Notes: generated by a model from the sequence alone, not told the origin. A DNA stretch of 64,000 nucleotides from Bacteroidales bacterium (GCA_017616895.1 JAFZXE010000003.1:1-64000); one strand, 5' to 3'. Shown: positions 50,397-59,145, counted from the first letter of the stretch. A program made the numbers and translations.

Positions 50397-51032
50397 ATGA
50401 AAAAGATAGTTATAATAGACGGGGGTCCGAGGAAAAACATGAACACAGCGGCTATGGCAGAGGCGTTTGCAGAAGGTGTGCGTGAATGTGGTGCCGAGGT
50501 GTTGACCTACCGTCTGTACGACATAGATTACAAGGGGTGCCGAAGCTGTTTGGTATGTAAACTTAAGGATAGGCTCTATACCGATGTGTGTGCCTGGAAG
50601 GACGGGCTCACCGAGGTGTTGAAAGCTGCCACCTACGCCGACGGCGTGCTTTTCGCTTCGCCTGTTTATTTCGGGCGTGTGACGGGTCAGATGGAGTGTT
50701 TTGTGGAGCGACTGACTTTCCCGTGGTTGAGTTACGACGACTACCGTCTGCTGCCGCCGAAGCGCATACCGTCGGCGGTGATATACACGATGAACGACAC
50801 TTCGGACAACCGTCGTGGGTTGCGGTCGTTTGAGCTGCTCGTAGGTGGGTTCTACGGCGAGCTGCCAGAGAAGGCGGTGGCGTACAACACCTATCAGGTG
50901 GATGACTACGATCGCTATGCTATGGCAGCACACCCAAAGGATGTAAAAGAGCAGTGGCGACAGGAACACTGGCAGAAAGACCTAGCGGCAGCGAAAGCTT
51001 TGGGAAAACGATTGGTGGAGAAGGCCGGTTGA
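50397..51032 (+). CDS. NADPH-dependent FMN reductase / flavodoxin-family protein
   Basis: 211 aa. FMN phosphate loop IIDGGPRKNMNTAAMAEAF, a Cys-rich segment GCRSCLVCKLKDRLYTDVCAWKDG near residue 45, and FASPVYFGRVTGQMECFVERL. Such two-domain flavoproteins (iron-sulfur flavoprotein-like) pass electrons to unknown partners; the C-x2-C spacing could hold a cluster or disulfide. It has its own promoter and is separated from the radical SAM gene by another. Confidence 0.88.
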   Translation: MKKIVIIDGGPRKNMNTAAMAEAFAEGVRECGAEVLTYRLYDIDYKGCRSCLVCKLKDRLYTDVCAWKDGLTEVLKAATYADGVLFASPVYFGRVTGQMECFVERLTFPWLSYDDYRLLPPKRIPSAVIYTMNDTSDNRRGLRSFELLVGGFYGELPEKAVAYNTYQVDDYDRYAMAAHPKDVKEQWRQEHWQKDLAAAKALGKRLVEKAG

Positions 51033-51087
51033 AGTCGTTTTTTTTACATATTTTATATTATATTGTTCGCGAGTGCGTAATTTTTCG

Positions 51088-51095
51088 TACTTTTG
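51088..51095 (+). promoter_or_regulatory. -7 element of the radical SAM gene
   Basis: TACTTTTG, 74 bp before the ATG; only a weak TTGT upstream. Confidence 0.6.
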
Positions 51096-51169
51096 CACTT
51101 TATATCTGTGCCGTCTTGTGGCGGAACGGATGAATTGATAATGAGTTTAACATATTTATTTCCAAAGAG

Positions 51170-52465
51170 ATGGAAACAATTAAAATGAAGTTAATCTACC
51201 CGAAATGGCAGAAATTGCGCGGGCAGACGACGTTTAACCTGCCTCCTCACGGCCCTGTGGCATACGCTGCAACGCTCCCGGAGTATGTAGATATTTCGTT
51301 CACGGACGAGAACGTGGAGGCGATTGATTTTGACGAAGAGTGCGACGTGGTTGCGCTGTCGGTGATGTTGAGTACGCAGGTGAAGCGTGCGTGGGAGATT
51401 GCCGATGAATACCACAAGCGTGGCAAGAAGGTTTTCGCCGGCGGTATTTCGGCGATGCTGCATGCAGAGGAGTTTGTGAACCATGTGGATAGCCTATTTC
51501 TGGGCGAGTCGGAGGGTAGGTCGGAGCTGCAGTTGATGGATTGGAAGAACGGCTGCCTGAAAAAGGTTTATAACTATATGGGCAACCAGCCTCCTATAGA
51601 GTCGGTAGGGCCGTGCCGCAGGGACTTGTACAAGCGTGACCTCTATAACCACAAAGGGGTGCAGATGGTGGATTTGTTCCACGCTTCGCGCGGATGTCGT
51701 TTCAGCTGCTACCCATGTGCGGTGTCGTACCTAGGCGGCAGAAAGTTCCGTCCGCGTCCGATTGACAAGGTGGTGGAGGATATGGCAGGCATAGACAACA
51801 ACCGCTTGTTTATAGTCGATAACTCGCTGGCACAGGACAAAGAGTGGGAGAAGGAACTGTTCAGAGCCATCGCCCCGCTGAAGAAGAAATGGATAAGCCA
51901 CACGATAGAGGATGACCTGGAGGTTCTCGACCTTGCCGCTAAGGCGGGTGCGTGGTATGTATATCAGGCGGTGTATGACACATCCGACTATATAAAGGAG
52001 CGTGTGAAGCGTTACCACGACTATGGTATCGGGGTGGAAGGCACTATTCTGTTGGGATTGGACAACCAGTCGGTAGATGACTGCAAACGGCTGATTGATT
52101 TCCTGGGTGAGATAGACCTCGATCTGGCGGAGTTCACGGTGATGACTCCCTTCCCGCACACGAAGGGCTATGACGACTTGCTAAGGCAAGGTCGTATATT
52201 CGACTTCGACTGGAACCACTACAATGCGGGTCAGGTGGTGTTCCAACCTGCCAAGATGACACCTGACGAGTTGCAGGATGTCTATGAATATGCTTGGAAG
52301 AGCTTCTACGCCTCGGAGACGCAGGAATCGAAGATGTTCCGCCTGTTCTGCAACGTGGCGTTGCGCGAGATGGAAGAAGGAACATACGTGCCACGCAACC
52401 GTGCACTGGCGAACAAGTCGTTCGGCAAGGATGTCGATAGGAGTGCACCGCACCAGAATGTGTGA
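51170..52465 (+). CDS. B12-binding-domain-type radical SAM protein
   Basis: 431 aa. Residues about 1-130 resemble a cobalamin-binding Rossmann domain (VVALSVMLSTQVKRAWEIADEY, KVFAGGISAML) without a clear DxHxxG. The radical SAM cluster motif CRFSCYPC (C-x3-C-x2-C) is at about 176-183, then VDNSLAQDKEWEKELF and YQAVYDTSDYIKERVKRYHDYGIGVEGTILLG. Substrate unknown. An internal ATG five codons on is an alternative start. It heads a run of same-strand genes into the second polyene locus. Confidence 0.88.
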   Translation: METIKMKLIYPKWQKLRGQTTFNLPPHGPVAYAATLPEYVDISFTDENVEAIDFDEECDVVALSVMLSTQVKRAWEIADEYHKRGKKVFAGGISAMLHAEEFVNHVDSLFLGESEGRSELQLMDWKNGCLKKVYNYMGNQPPIESVGPCRRDLYKRDLYNHKGVQMVDLFHASRGCRFSCYPCAVSYLGGRKFRPRPIDKVVEDMAGIDNNRLFIVDNSLAQDKEWEKELFRAIAPLKKKWISHTIEDDLEVLDLAAKAGAWYVYQAVYDTSDYIKERVKRYHDYGIGVEGTILLGLDNQSVDDCKRLIDFLGEIDLDLAEFTVMTPFPHTKGYDDLLRQGRIFDFDWNHYNAGQVVFQPAKMTPDELQDVYEYAWKSFYASETQESKMFRLFCNVALREMEEGTYVPRNRALANKSFGKDVDRSAPHQNV

Positions 52466-52469
52466 TGGA

Positions 52470-52520
52470 GTTTCAAGTTTTGAACTGTAAGTTTTAAGTA
52501 AGTTTCAAGTTTGAGTTTTG
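52470..52520 (+). repeat. AGTTTTA heptamer array, copy 3
   Basis: AGTTTCA, AGTTTTG, AACTGTA, AGTTTTA, AGTA, AGTTTCA, AGTTTG, AGTTTTG, immediately ahead of the next gene. Confidence 0.8.
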
Positions 52521-52530
52521 ATAAATAATC

Positions 52531-52905
52531 ATGAAAGTATCAGAAAGATATTACGACGAGATATTCGAGTTCAAGGGGCAGTGGGACATGCCCTCTACAT
52601 GCGGTTTGAAGATACGCACGGTGGATGGGAAGAAGTACGTGATAGTGACCGAGCTGTATCAGGACAATCCCGGCACGTCGGTGACATACGCGGGACGCTC
52701 GCTGGCGGATCAGATTTGTGAGGCCAAGGGCTTCAAACTCGACGAGGTGGTGTATTTGGAATGTAACCCCAACACCAACTCGAAGCTGTCGTTCTACGAC
52801 GAGGAGTATTTCGAAGTTGACTTCAATGCCGACAAGCAGCACATGTACCGTCGTCTGTCGGCGGAGGAGGTGAAATCAATATTGGGAGACGAGGCCGAGG
52901 TATGA
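52531..52905 (+). CDS. Conserved small protein of unknown function
   Basis: 124 aa, soluble, no signal. Starts KVSERYYDEIFEFKGQWDMP, then IRTVDGKKYVIVTELYQDNPGTSVTYAGRSLADQI and a Tyr/Asp-rich end. Predicted alpha-beta. I recognise no family. Overlaps the next gene by ATGA, so it is coupled to a small membrane transporter. Confidence 0.75.
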   Translation: MKVSERYYDEIFEFKGQWDMPSTCGLKIRTVDGKKYVIVTELYQDNPGTSVTYAGRSLADQICEAKGFKLDEVVYLECNPNTNSKLSFYDEEYFEVDFNADKQHMYRRLSAEEVKSILGDEAEV

Positions 52906-53267
52906 CTGCGGAGGTGATAAAGATGGGAGCATTGGTGTGCCTGCAGAGTGCTTTGCTCGCAGGCGGTCAGGTGCTACTGAAAATTGCCATGAAGGCGCTG
53001 CCAAAATTCAGCTGGTCATGGGCTTATTTCAAAGCTGTGGTGACCGACTGGTGGCTGGCGGCTATGGGGGTGTGCTTCGGGCTTGCCACGGTGTTGTGGC
53101 TCTATATACTGAGGCACTATCCGTTCAGCCAAGCCTACCCGCTTACGGCACTGGGATATATCTTCGGCATGGTGGCGGCAATTCTGGTGTTTGGCGAGGA
53201 TGTGCCTGCCGTGCGTTGGATTGGGGTGGTGCTGATTGTGGCTGGATGTTTCTTTATCATGAAGTAG
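52902..53267 (+). CDS. Small EamA/DMT-type membrane protein
   Basis: 121 aa with four transmembrane helices, like one half of a drug/metabolite transporter. LALLAGGQVLLKIAMKAL-type first helix, YPFSQAYPLTALGYIFGMVAAILVFGE and the last helix IGVVLIVAGCFFIM resemble ArnE/ArnF-type flippase halves. Close to the glycosyltransferase and LolA genes, it may flip a lipid-linked group; this is inference. Confidence 0.85.
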   Translation: MTAEVIKMGALVCLQSALLAGGQVLLKIAMKALPKFSWSWAYFKAVVTDWWLAAMGVCFGLATVLWLYILRHYPFSQAYPLTALGYIFGMVAAILVFGEDVPAVRWIGVVLIVAGCFFIMK

Positions 53268-53310
53268 TTTCAAGTTTTGAGCTGTAAGTTTTAAGTATTA
53301 AGTTTCAACT
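53268..53310 (+). repeat. AGTTTTA heptamer array, copy 4
   Basis: AGTTTCA, AGTTTTG, AGCTGTA, AGTTTTA, AGTATTA, AGTTTCA: six units, nearly the same order as at 10083. Confidence 0.85.
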
Positions 53311-53320
53311 TTTGGGTGAT

Positions 53321-53920
53321 ATGAAAAGAAATGGTTTTGTTTTGGTGGTGCTGTTGCTGGCGGTTTGGGGCGCTGTTTGTGCACAGACGCCGCGCGAGCT
53401 TACGGGCAAGGACCGCACGGCTGCGGTGGCAGAACTGGAGACAAAGACCAAGGCGATAAAGTCGTTCACAGGGCAGTTCAAGCAGACACGTGAGACTACG
53501 ATGCTGAAAGAGAGCGTGGAGTCGAGCGGACGCATAAGCTTCAAACGCGACGGTGCGATAAAGTGGGAATATCTGAAGCCACAGGCAAAGGTGATAGAAA
53601 TAAAGGGTGAGACGCTTTCGGTGGATGGTGTGAGCAGCGGCAGGGGAAACCGTATGGCCAAGGGCATAGCGGGGATGGTGAGCGACATGCTGCAGCAGGG
53701 TAAGGTGGCAGATGAGCGTGTGTTTGACTTCAAACTGTATGACGATGGGAAAAACTACAACTTGAAGGCTAAACCGAAACGCCGAGATATGCAGCGCATG
53801 ATGTCGGCAGTCGATATTACATTCGACAAAGGGGACGGGTCGATGCGGAAGATGATACTGACCGAGAAAGACGGTAACCGCACGACGATAGAGTTCGTTG
53901 GATTGAAAATTGGGAATTGA
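53321..53920 (+). CDS. LolA-like periplasmic carrier (ApeL type)
   Basis: 199 aa. Signal peptide KRNGFVLVVLLLAVWGAVCAQ; LolA-type core KTKAIKSFTGQFKQTRETTMLKES, GRISFKRDGAIKWEYLKPQ, VDITFDKGDGSMRKMILTEKDGN. A hydrophobic-barrel carrier that would move the polyene lipid or a lipoprotein across the periplasm. First gene of the second polyene locus. ATG 53321 is used; a TTG three codons before is less likely. Confidence 0.85.
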   Translation: MKRNGFVLVVLLLAVWGAVCAQTPRELTGKDRTAAVAELETKTKAIKSFTGQFKQTRETTMLKESVESSGRISFKRDGAIKWEYLKPQAKVIEIKGETLSVDGVSSGRGNRMAKGIAGMVSDMLQQGKVADERVFDFKLYDDGKNYNLKAKPKRRDMQRMMSAVDITFDKGDGSMRKMILTEKDGNRTTIEFVGLKIGN

Positions 53921-53921
53921 G

Positions 53922-53955
53922 TGAAAGGTGAATAGTGATTAGTGAATTGACAATA
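53922..53955 (-). repeat. NNTTCAC heptamer array (inverted) after the LolA-like gene
   Basis: Read leftward: TTGTC, AATTCAC, TAATCAC, TATTCAC, CTTTCAC. The only copy of this family in reverse orientation that I found. Confidence 0.75.
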
Positions 53956-53980
53956 GTAACATCGAGTATTTAGGATAGTA

Positions 53981-54724
53981 ATGACGTTTTGTTCGATCAT
54001 AGCTACATACAATAACCAAGAGACTTTGGCCGGGGTGATAGAGCGTACGCTGGAGGCTACGCAGGGGCACGTGATTGTGGTGAACGACGGCTGTACCGAC
54101 CACACGGCTGAGATTTTGGCGGGATATGCCGACAACGAGCGAGTAAGGGTGGTGTCGTATGAGCAGAATAGGGGCAAAGGATATGCATTGTGTGAGGGAT
54201 TTGAAGAGGCACGCAAGATGGGTTATGAATATGCGGTGACGCTCGACAGCGACGGACAGCACTATCCGGAGGATATATGCAAACTGACTGCAGGTGCTGA
54301 GAAAGAGATAGCGGCGGGATGCACGAAGTTTATAGTGGTGGGCAGCCGCAACCTCTCGGCTGACGGAATGCCTAAAGGCAACCGCTTTGCCAACCGCTTC
54401 GGAAACTTCTGGTTCCATGTGCAGACGCTGCAGCCTCTGAGCGATACTCAGACAGGTTTTCGTCTCTATACCCTCTCATGTCTGCCCAATCGCAGGTTTA
54501 TAACCAACCGTTACGAGGCGGAGCTGGAGATGCTGGTGTTCTCGGCGTGGCGCGGTGTGCGCCTGTGCGAGGCGCCTGTGAGGGTATATTATGCGCCGAA
54601 AGGGGAGAGGGTGAGCCATTTCAGGCCGTTTGCCGACTTTATGAGGATATTTGCGCTCAATACATTCCTTTTCTTCGCTGCACTGCTTTATGGCTACCCC
54701 TCAATGATGATTAGAAAGAAATGA
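53981..54724 (+). CDS. Family 2 glycosyltransferase (ApeJ-like part)
   Basis: 247 aa GT-A fold. FCSIIATYNNQETLAGVIERTL, VVNDGCTDHT, NRGKGYALCEGFEEA, TLDSDGQHYPED (DxD-type metal site) and GSRNLSADGMPKGNRFANRFGNFWF. Like dolichol-phosphate mannosyltransferase types but lacking C-terminal membrane anchors except a short hydrophobic end. Would add a sugar or related head group. Overlaps the exporter gene by ATGA. Confidence 0.9.
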   Translation: MTFCSIIATYNNQETLAGVIERTLEATQGHVIVVNDGCTDHTAEILAGYADNERVRVVSYEQNRGKGYALCEGFEEARKMGYEYAVTLDSDGQHYPEDICKLTAGAEKEIAAGCTKFIVVGSRNLSADGMPKGNRFANRFGNFWFHVQTLQPLSDTQTGFRLYTLSCLPNRRFITNRYEAELEMLVFSAWRGVRLCEAPVRVYYAPKGERVSHFRPFADFMRIFALNTFLFFAALLYGYPSMMIRKK

Positions 54725-57700
54725 CTAAAGCGATACTTGCCATATACGACTATTTTGAGCGTCACCGCTGGGTGGCGGCATTGGTGTTGGCGGTAGTCGT
54801 GGTGGCGTGCGTGCTGCTCAGCTTGAGGTTGAAATATGGCGAGAATATAGCCGACTTTCTGCCGCAGAGCGAGGAGAACGGACGTTACACTAAGGTATAT
54901 AACCAGCTTGGCGACCAGGGCAGGGTGACGGTTTTATTCAAGCCTTCGGGTGCGTGCTCGCAAAGGGAGATAAATGACAATCAGCAGGCGGTGGTGGATG
55001 CGATGGAGTTGTTTGACGAGATTTGGCAGTCGGGTGTGAGCCAGAATGGGGCGATAAATGACGGTCAGGAGGAAGTGGTGTTGGAGTGCCGTGTGGATGA
55101 GAGTCGAGTGCTGGATGCGATGGACGCCATTGGCGAGAACATAGCGACACAACTCACACGGGAGGACTATGACAGGATTGACTCGCTGTTGGCGCAACCC
55201 GGATATATTGACACCTGCCTGAGAAACATAAAACAGATGCTGGCGTTCCCGATGTCGGCGATGGCGCTACAAGCTATAGCGTCAGACCCGCTGAACCTTT
55301 TCTCGCCTGCACTGCAGCGGCTTTCGGGGCTTGGCTTCGGTGAGAAATACAGTGTGGAGGATGGCTTCGTGATGGATACCGCGGGTAACGGCTATGCGTT
55401 CATACATGTGCCATACGCCTCGTCGGACACTCGGGCATACGGACAACTGGCGAAGCAGATAGAGAGGGTTGCCGACTCGGTGGAGAGAGAGGTGGACGGT
55501 GTGGATATTAGTGCCGTGGGAGCGGGACTTATTGCCGCCACCAACGCCAACCAGATAAAGAAGGATAGCTTCATAGGACTTGCCATCGCTGCGGTGCTCA
55601 TCATGGCGATACTGATTTTCACTATGGGGCGCAAGCGAAATATCGTGTGGCTGGCGGCGAGCGTGGCCATAGGATGGCTTTTCGCATTAGGAGTGATAGC
55701 GCTGTTGAAGCCGAGCCTTTCGGTGATAGTGATAGGCATAGGGTCGGTGCTGATAGGCATAGCGGTGAACTATCCGCTGCACTACCTTGACCACATACGC
55801 GACCATACGGACAAGCGGGAGTCGCTGAAAGAGATGGTGGAACCGCTGGTGACGGGCAACATAACAACGGTGAGTGCGTTTGCCTGCCTGATGTTTGTGA
55901 AGGCTGAGGCGATGCGCGACTTAGGGCTTTTCGGTGCCCTGATGCTGGTGGGAACCATAGTAGTGGTGATGATTTGGCTGCCGCATGTGGCAGTTAGTGG
56001 TGCGTGCCCGCACAGGGCGATAAGGCAGTCAGGTGCGAGTTCGCACGAGGCGATAAATGGCGGGCAGAGGTCGGTTTGGAGAGTGGTGCTGTTTGTGGCG
56101 GTGGTGCTGCTGACGGTGGTGTTCGGATGGCTGAGCACCAAGACGCAGTTTGACGCAGACCTGCACAACATTAACTATATGACGGCACAGCAGCGCGAGG
56201 ATTTGAAACTGCTGAGCGGCGGGGATGCGAAGCAGTCGGACAAGAGTGTGATATACGTGGTTTCGGAAGGCGAGAGCATGGACTCGGCATTGGCGGCCAA
56301 CGAGAGGCTTATGGAGTCGCTCAAAGGCTATAAGGTAAGCGGAGTGGAAGGTCTGCTGCCTTCGACCGAGAGACAGGAGGAGTCGTGGAAACGCTGGAAC
56401 AGTTTCTGTGAGAAAAACAGCGGGTTGGCGGAGACTGTGAGACGCAAAGCGTCGGCGATGGGATTTTCAGACGGTGCGTTTGAACCGTTCTATGAGCGGA
56501 TGGAACTTCCCTACGAGGTGTGGGACATCGACAAGAAGGCACCCGAGATAGTGGAGCTATGCACAGGGCATATAATAAAGAGTGACAAAGGGGTGTCGAT
56601 AGTGAGTTTTGTGGAGGTCGATAGCAGCGAGGTGCAGAAAACAAAGGCCATGATACGCGAGGCTGTGGGAGAAGGGAACTTCGCTTTCGACGTGTCGGAC
56701 GTGGGGTCGAACCTGGTGAACGACCTGCAGGACGACTTCAACTATATACTCTATGTCTGCGGATTTGTGGTGTTTTTCTTCCTGTGGCTGTCGCTGGGAC
56801 GCATCGAGTTGGCCATACTCTCGTTCATTCCGCTGACAGTGGGCTGGCTCTGGATTCTGGGCATGATGGACATCGCAGGGGTGAAGTTCAACATAGTGAA
56901 CATAATACTCGCCACGTTCATTTTCGGACAGGGCGACGACTATACGATATTCATAACCGAGGGCTTGATGTATGAATACGCCTACGGTAAGAAACGGCTG
57001 AAAACATACAGGCGCAGTGTGATAATTTCGGCGGCGCTGATGTTTGCGGGCATAGGTGTGCTCATCTTTGCCAAGCACCCGGCCATGCGCTCGTTGGGCG
57101 AGGTGGCGGTGATAGGCATGTTCACCGTGATATTGATGGCGTGCTACCTGCCGCCGCTGATATTCCGTTGGCTCACGATGCGGAAAGGGGTGCGCAGAGA
57201 GGTTCCGATAACGCTTTCGAGGCTGGTATATACGGTATATGCTTTGGGTGTGATGGGGGTAGTGTCGATGCTGATTGTTTCGCCGCTGACGTGGCTCTAC
57301 AGGCTTTTTGCTGGCAAAGGCGAGCGGGCGCAGCTTTGCTATCATCGATTCCTGCAGTTTATGATGAAGGTGGGATTGAAAATGCTGCCGAAGGTCAAGA
57401 CTGCGGTAGAAAATCCACACGGTGAGTGTTTCGACAAGCCGGCTGTGATAGTTGCCAACCATCGCTCGCATCTTGATTTGGAGGCAGTGCTGATGTTGCA
57501 CCCGAAGATGGTGGTGCTGACGAACGACTGGGTGTGGAAAGACCCGCTGTACGGGGTGGTGATACGCTACGCACAGTTCTATCCCGTAAGCAAAGGCTAC
57601 GAGCAGCTGGTGCCCAAACTGCGCAACCTGATAGAAAGGGGCTATTCGGTGATGGTGTTTCCAGAGGGTACGCGCTCGGTCGATGGCAAGATAGGCCGTA

Positions 57701-58212
57701 TGCACAAAGGGGCGTTCCAGATGGCCAAGGTGCTTGGCGTAGATATACTGCCGTTGTATATTCACGGTGCGGGCGACGTGATGCCGAAGAACGACATACT
57801 GCTGAGAGAAGGCAAAATCACGGTGGAGATAGGGGAGAGGATGGATTACGAAAGTTTCAGAGACACGGATGCTCAGTCGATAGCGTCGAACATGCGGGTG
57901 CACTACGAGGAGCAGATGGCAAGGATGGCGGAACGGATAGAGGACGAGCGGTATTTCATTCCATACGTGCGATACCAGTATTTCTACAAGGGTCGCGACA
58001 TATACCGCCGCTGCCGCAAAGCACTGAAGAATATTGAAGGACAGTCAGCGGGTCAGGGCGAGGTGGCACTGCTGCGGGCGTTGGCGCATCGGAACGAAGA
58101 ATATCATGTGGAATTTGAGAACGAGGACGATTATCTGGTAGCATGCAACGTGAACAGGCTGCCGGCTAACCTGCACTACGAACTGAAAAGCGAGAGAGAG
58201 ACAAATCAATAG
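54721..58212 (+). CDS. MMPL/RND exporter fused to a phosphate acyltransferase
   Basis: 1163 aa. Residues 1-860: a two-half MMPL exporter with about 12 helices; first half GLAIAAVLIMAILIFTMGRK and GIGSVLIGIAVNYPLHYLDH, second half VCGFVVFFFLWLSLGRIELA and FIFGQGDDYTIFITEGLMY. Residues about 880-1080: a PlsC-type acyltransferase with NHRSHLDLEAVL (H-x4-D, about 913) and FPEGTRSVDGKIGR (about 980). The exporter equals ApeM of aryl-polyene loci; the fusion couples transport with acylation. Four copies of a palindromic mini-element add in-frame inserts in two soluble loops (SGACSQREINDNQQAV, SGVSQNGAINDGQEEV, SGACPHRAIRQSGASSHEAI). Confidence 0.92.
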   Translation: MTKAILAIYDYFERHRWVAALVLAVVVVACVLLSLRLKYGENIADFLPQSEENGRYTKVYNQLGDQGRVTVLFKPSGACSQREINDNQQAVVDAMELFDEIWQSGVSQNGAINDGQEEVVLECRVDESRVLDAMDAIGENIATQLTREDYDRIDSLLAQPGYIDTCLRNIKQMLAFPMSAMALQAIASDPLNLFSPALQRLSGLGFGEKYSVEDGFVMDTAGNGYAFIHVPYASSDTRAYGQLAKQIERVADSVEREVDGVDISAVGAGLIAATNANQIKKDSFIGLAIAAVLIMAILIFTMGRKRNIVWLAASVAIGWLFALGVIALLKPSLSVIVIGIGSVLIGIAVNYPLHYLDHIRDHTDKRESLKEMVEPLVTGNITTVSAFACLMFVKAEAMRDLGLFGALMLVGTIVVVMIWLPHVAVSGACPHRAIRQSGASSHEAINGGQRSVWRVVLFVAVVLLTVVFGWLSTKTQFDADLHNINYMTAQQREDLKLLSGGDAKQSDKSVIYVVSEGESMDSALAANERLMESLKGYKVSGVEGLLPSTERQEESWKRWNSFCEKNSGLAETVRRKASAMGFSDGAFEPFYERMELPYEVWDIDKKAPEIVELCTGHIIKSDKGVSIVSFVEVDSSEVQKTKAMIREAVGEGNFAFDVSDVGSNLVNDLQDDFNYILYVCGFVVFFFLWLSLGRIELAILSFIPLTVGWLWILGMMDIAGVKFNIVNIILATFIFGQGDDYTIFITEGLMYEYAYGKKRLKTYRRSVIISAALMFAGIGVLIFAKHPAMRSLGEVAVIGMFTVILMACYLPPLIFRWLTMRKGVRREVPITLSRLVYTVYALGVMGVVSMLIVSPLTWLYRLFAGKGERAQLCYHRFLQFMMKVGLKMLPKVKTAVENPHGECFDKPAVIVANHRSHLDLEAVLMLHPKMVVLTNDWVWKDPLYGVVIRYAQFYPVSKGYEQLVPKLRNLIERGYSVMVFPEGTRSVDGKIGRMHKGAFQMAKVLGVDILPLYIHGAGDVMPKNDILLREGKITVEIGERMDYESFRDTDAQSIASNMRVHYEEQMARMAERIEDERYFIPYVRYQYFYKGRDIYRRCRKALKNIEGQSAGQGEVALLRALAHRNEEYHVEFENEDDYLVACNVNRLPANLHYELKSERETNQ
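54949..54988 (+). repeat. Palindromic mini-element, in-frame copy A
   Basis: GGTGCGTGCTCGCAAAGGGA then GATAAATGACAATCAGCAGG, inside the first periplasmic loop of the exporter. Confidence 0.75.
55032..55072 (+). repeat. Palindromic mini-element, in-frame copy B (diverged)
   Basis: GGTGTGAGCCAGAATGGGGC then GATAAATGACGGTCAGGAGG, 44 bp after copy A. The palindrome has decayed while the right half (GATAAATGACGGTCAG) is well kept. Confidence 0.65.
55999..56070 (+). repeat. Palindromic mini-element, in-frame double copy C
   Basis: GGTGCGTGCCCGCACAGGGC plus GATAAGGCAGTC, followed directly by AGGTGCGAGTTCGCACGAGG plus CGATAAATGGCGGGCAG. Both halves have a perfect GTGCG/CGCAC inverted repeat. It codes for a loop between two transmembrane segments. 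Confidence 0.75.
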
Positions 58213-58224
58213 CGATTCTAGAAA

Positions 58225-59145
58225 ATGGAAATATCAAAGTCATATCAAAGTCACTGCAAAGTCGCTGCAAAGTCGCTGCAAAGTCGCTGGAAAATCTGGT
58301 TGGGTATGTGGCTGTTGTTTTTCGTTGTGGCTGGACCGAGGTTGACGGCGCAGGAGATTGTGCATCTGTATCCCGACTCGAAAAACTGTTCGGAGCGTAA
58401 GGTGACGTTGGAATGCTATACTGTCGAGAACCCGATAGCCACGGTGGTGGTGTGCCCAGGCGGCAGCTATTGCTGGCTCGACTACGAGGGCGAGGGACAG
58501 GAGGTGGCGCAGTGGTTGCAGAGCCAGGGTTTCAGCGCCTTTGTACTACGCTACCGTGTGGCTGGTTGGTGGGCTTGGGCGTTCCACTACCGCACAATTT
58601 GCCGCGGGCGGCAGCAGCCGGACATGTTTCTCGACGCGCACGCCGCGCTGCGGTGGCTGAACGACCACGCTAAGGAATACAACATCGACACTAAGCGTAT
58701 AGGCATGATGGGCTTCTCGGCCGGCGGACATCTGGTTATGACGATGGGCTGTTTCGAGAGGGAGTTTAAGCCGCTGTTTGTGGCACCTATATATCCTGTG
58801 GTGACTATGACTGAGGATTGTGTGCACCGCCGTTCACGTCGCGGGTTGCTTGGCGACAAGGGCTGGCGAGATGAGAGATTGAGAGATTCGCTGTCGCTCG
58901 AAAGGCATGTGCCGACGGATTGTCCGCCTGTGTTTGTGGTCAACTGCGTGGATGACCCAGTGGTAGATTACCGCAACAGTATGCTGCTGGATTCGGCTCT
59001 TACATCCCAAGGTGTAAAGCACAAGTATATACAATATAAGACTGGCGGACATGGTTTCGGTGTGAGTGAGAAGAAAGGCTCGGAGGAGTGCCGTCCGTGG
59101 AAATGGGAGTTTTTGAAGTGGCTGAAAGGAGTGATGGGGAAATAA
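58225..59145 (+). CDS. Exported alpha/beta hydrolase (esterase)
   Basis: 306 aa from ATG 58225, or 279 aa from ATG 58306, which directly begins a signal peptide (WLLFFVVAGPRLTAQE); the latter is better because the first 27 codons are made by an 11-bp tandem repeat. Catalytic Ser in MGFSAGGHLVM (GxSxG), Asp in CVDDPVVDY and His in GGHGFGVS; oxyanion-type VVVCPGGSYCWLDYEG. Resembles BD-FAE/acetylxylan-esterase-type hydrolases. In this operon it may de-esterify a pathway intermediate; substrate unknown. Confidence 0.85.
   Translation: MEISKSYQSHCKVAAKSLQSRWKIWLGMWLLFFVVAGPRLTAQEIVHLYPDSKNCSERKVTLECYTVENPIATVVVCPGGSYCWLDYEGEGQEVAQWLQSQGFSAFVLRYRVAGWWAWAFHYRTICRGRQQPDMFLDAHAALRWLNDHAKEYNIDTKRIGMMGFSAGGHLVMTMGCFEREFKPLFVAPIYPVVTMTEDCVHRRSRRGLLGDKGWRDERLRDSLSLERHVPTDCPPVFVVNCVDDPVVDYRNSMLLDSALTSQGVKHKYIQYKTGGHGFGVSEKKGSEECRPWKWEFLKWLKGVMGK
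58231..58296 (+). repeat. 6 x 11-bp tandem repeat at the hydrolase start
   Basis: ATATCAAAGTC twice, ACTGCAAAGTC, GCTGCAAAGTC twice, GCTGGAAAATC. Sixty-six bp, so the frame is kept. It is either the N-terminal coding part or, more likely, the leader of the next gene. Confidence 0.88.

Noticed and set aside
56557..57903. Leftward open frame of 448 codons opposite the MMPL gene
   Set aside because: Very His/Arg/Gln-rich, the complement of membrane-helix codons; no ribosome-binding site or family.
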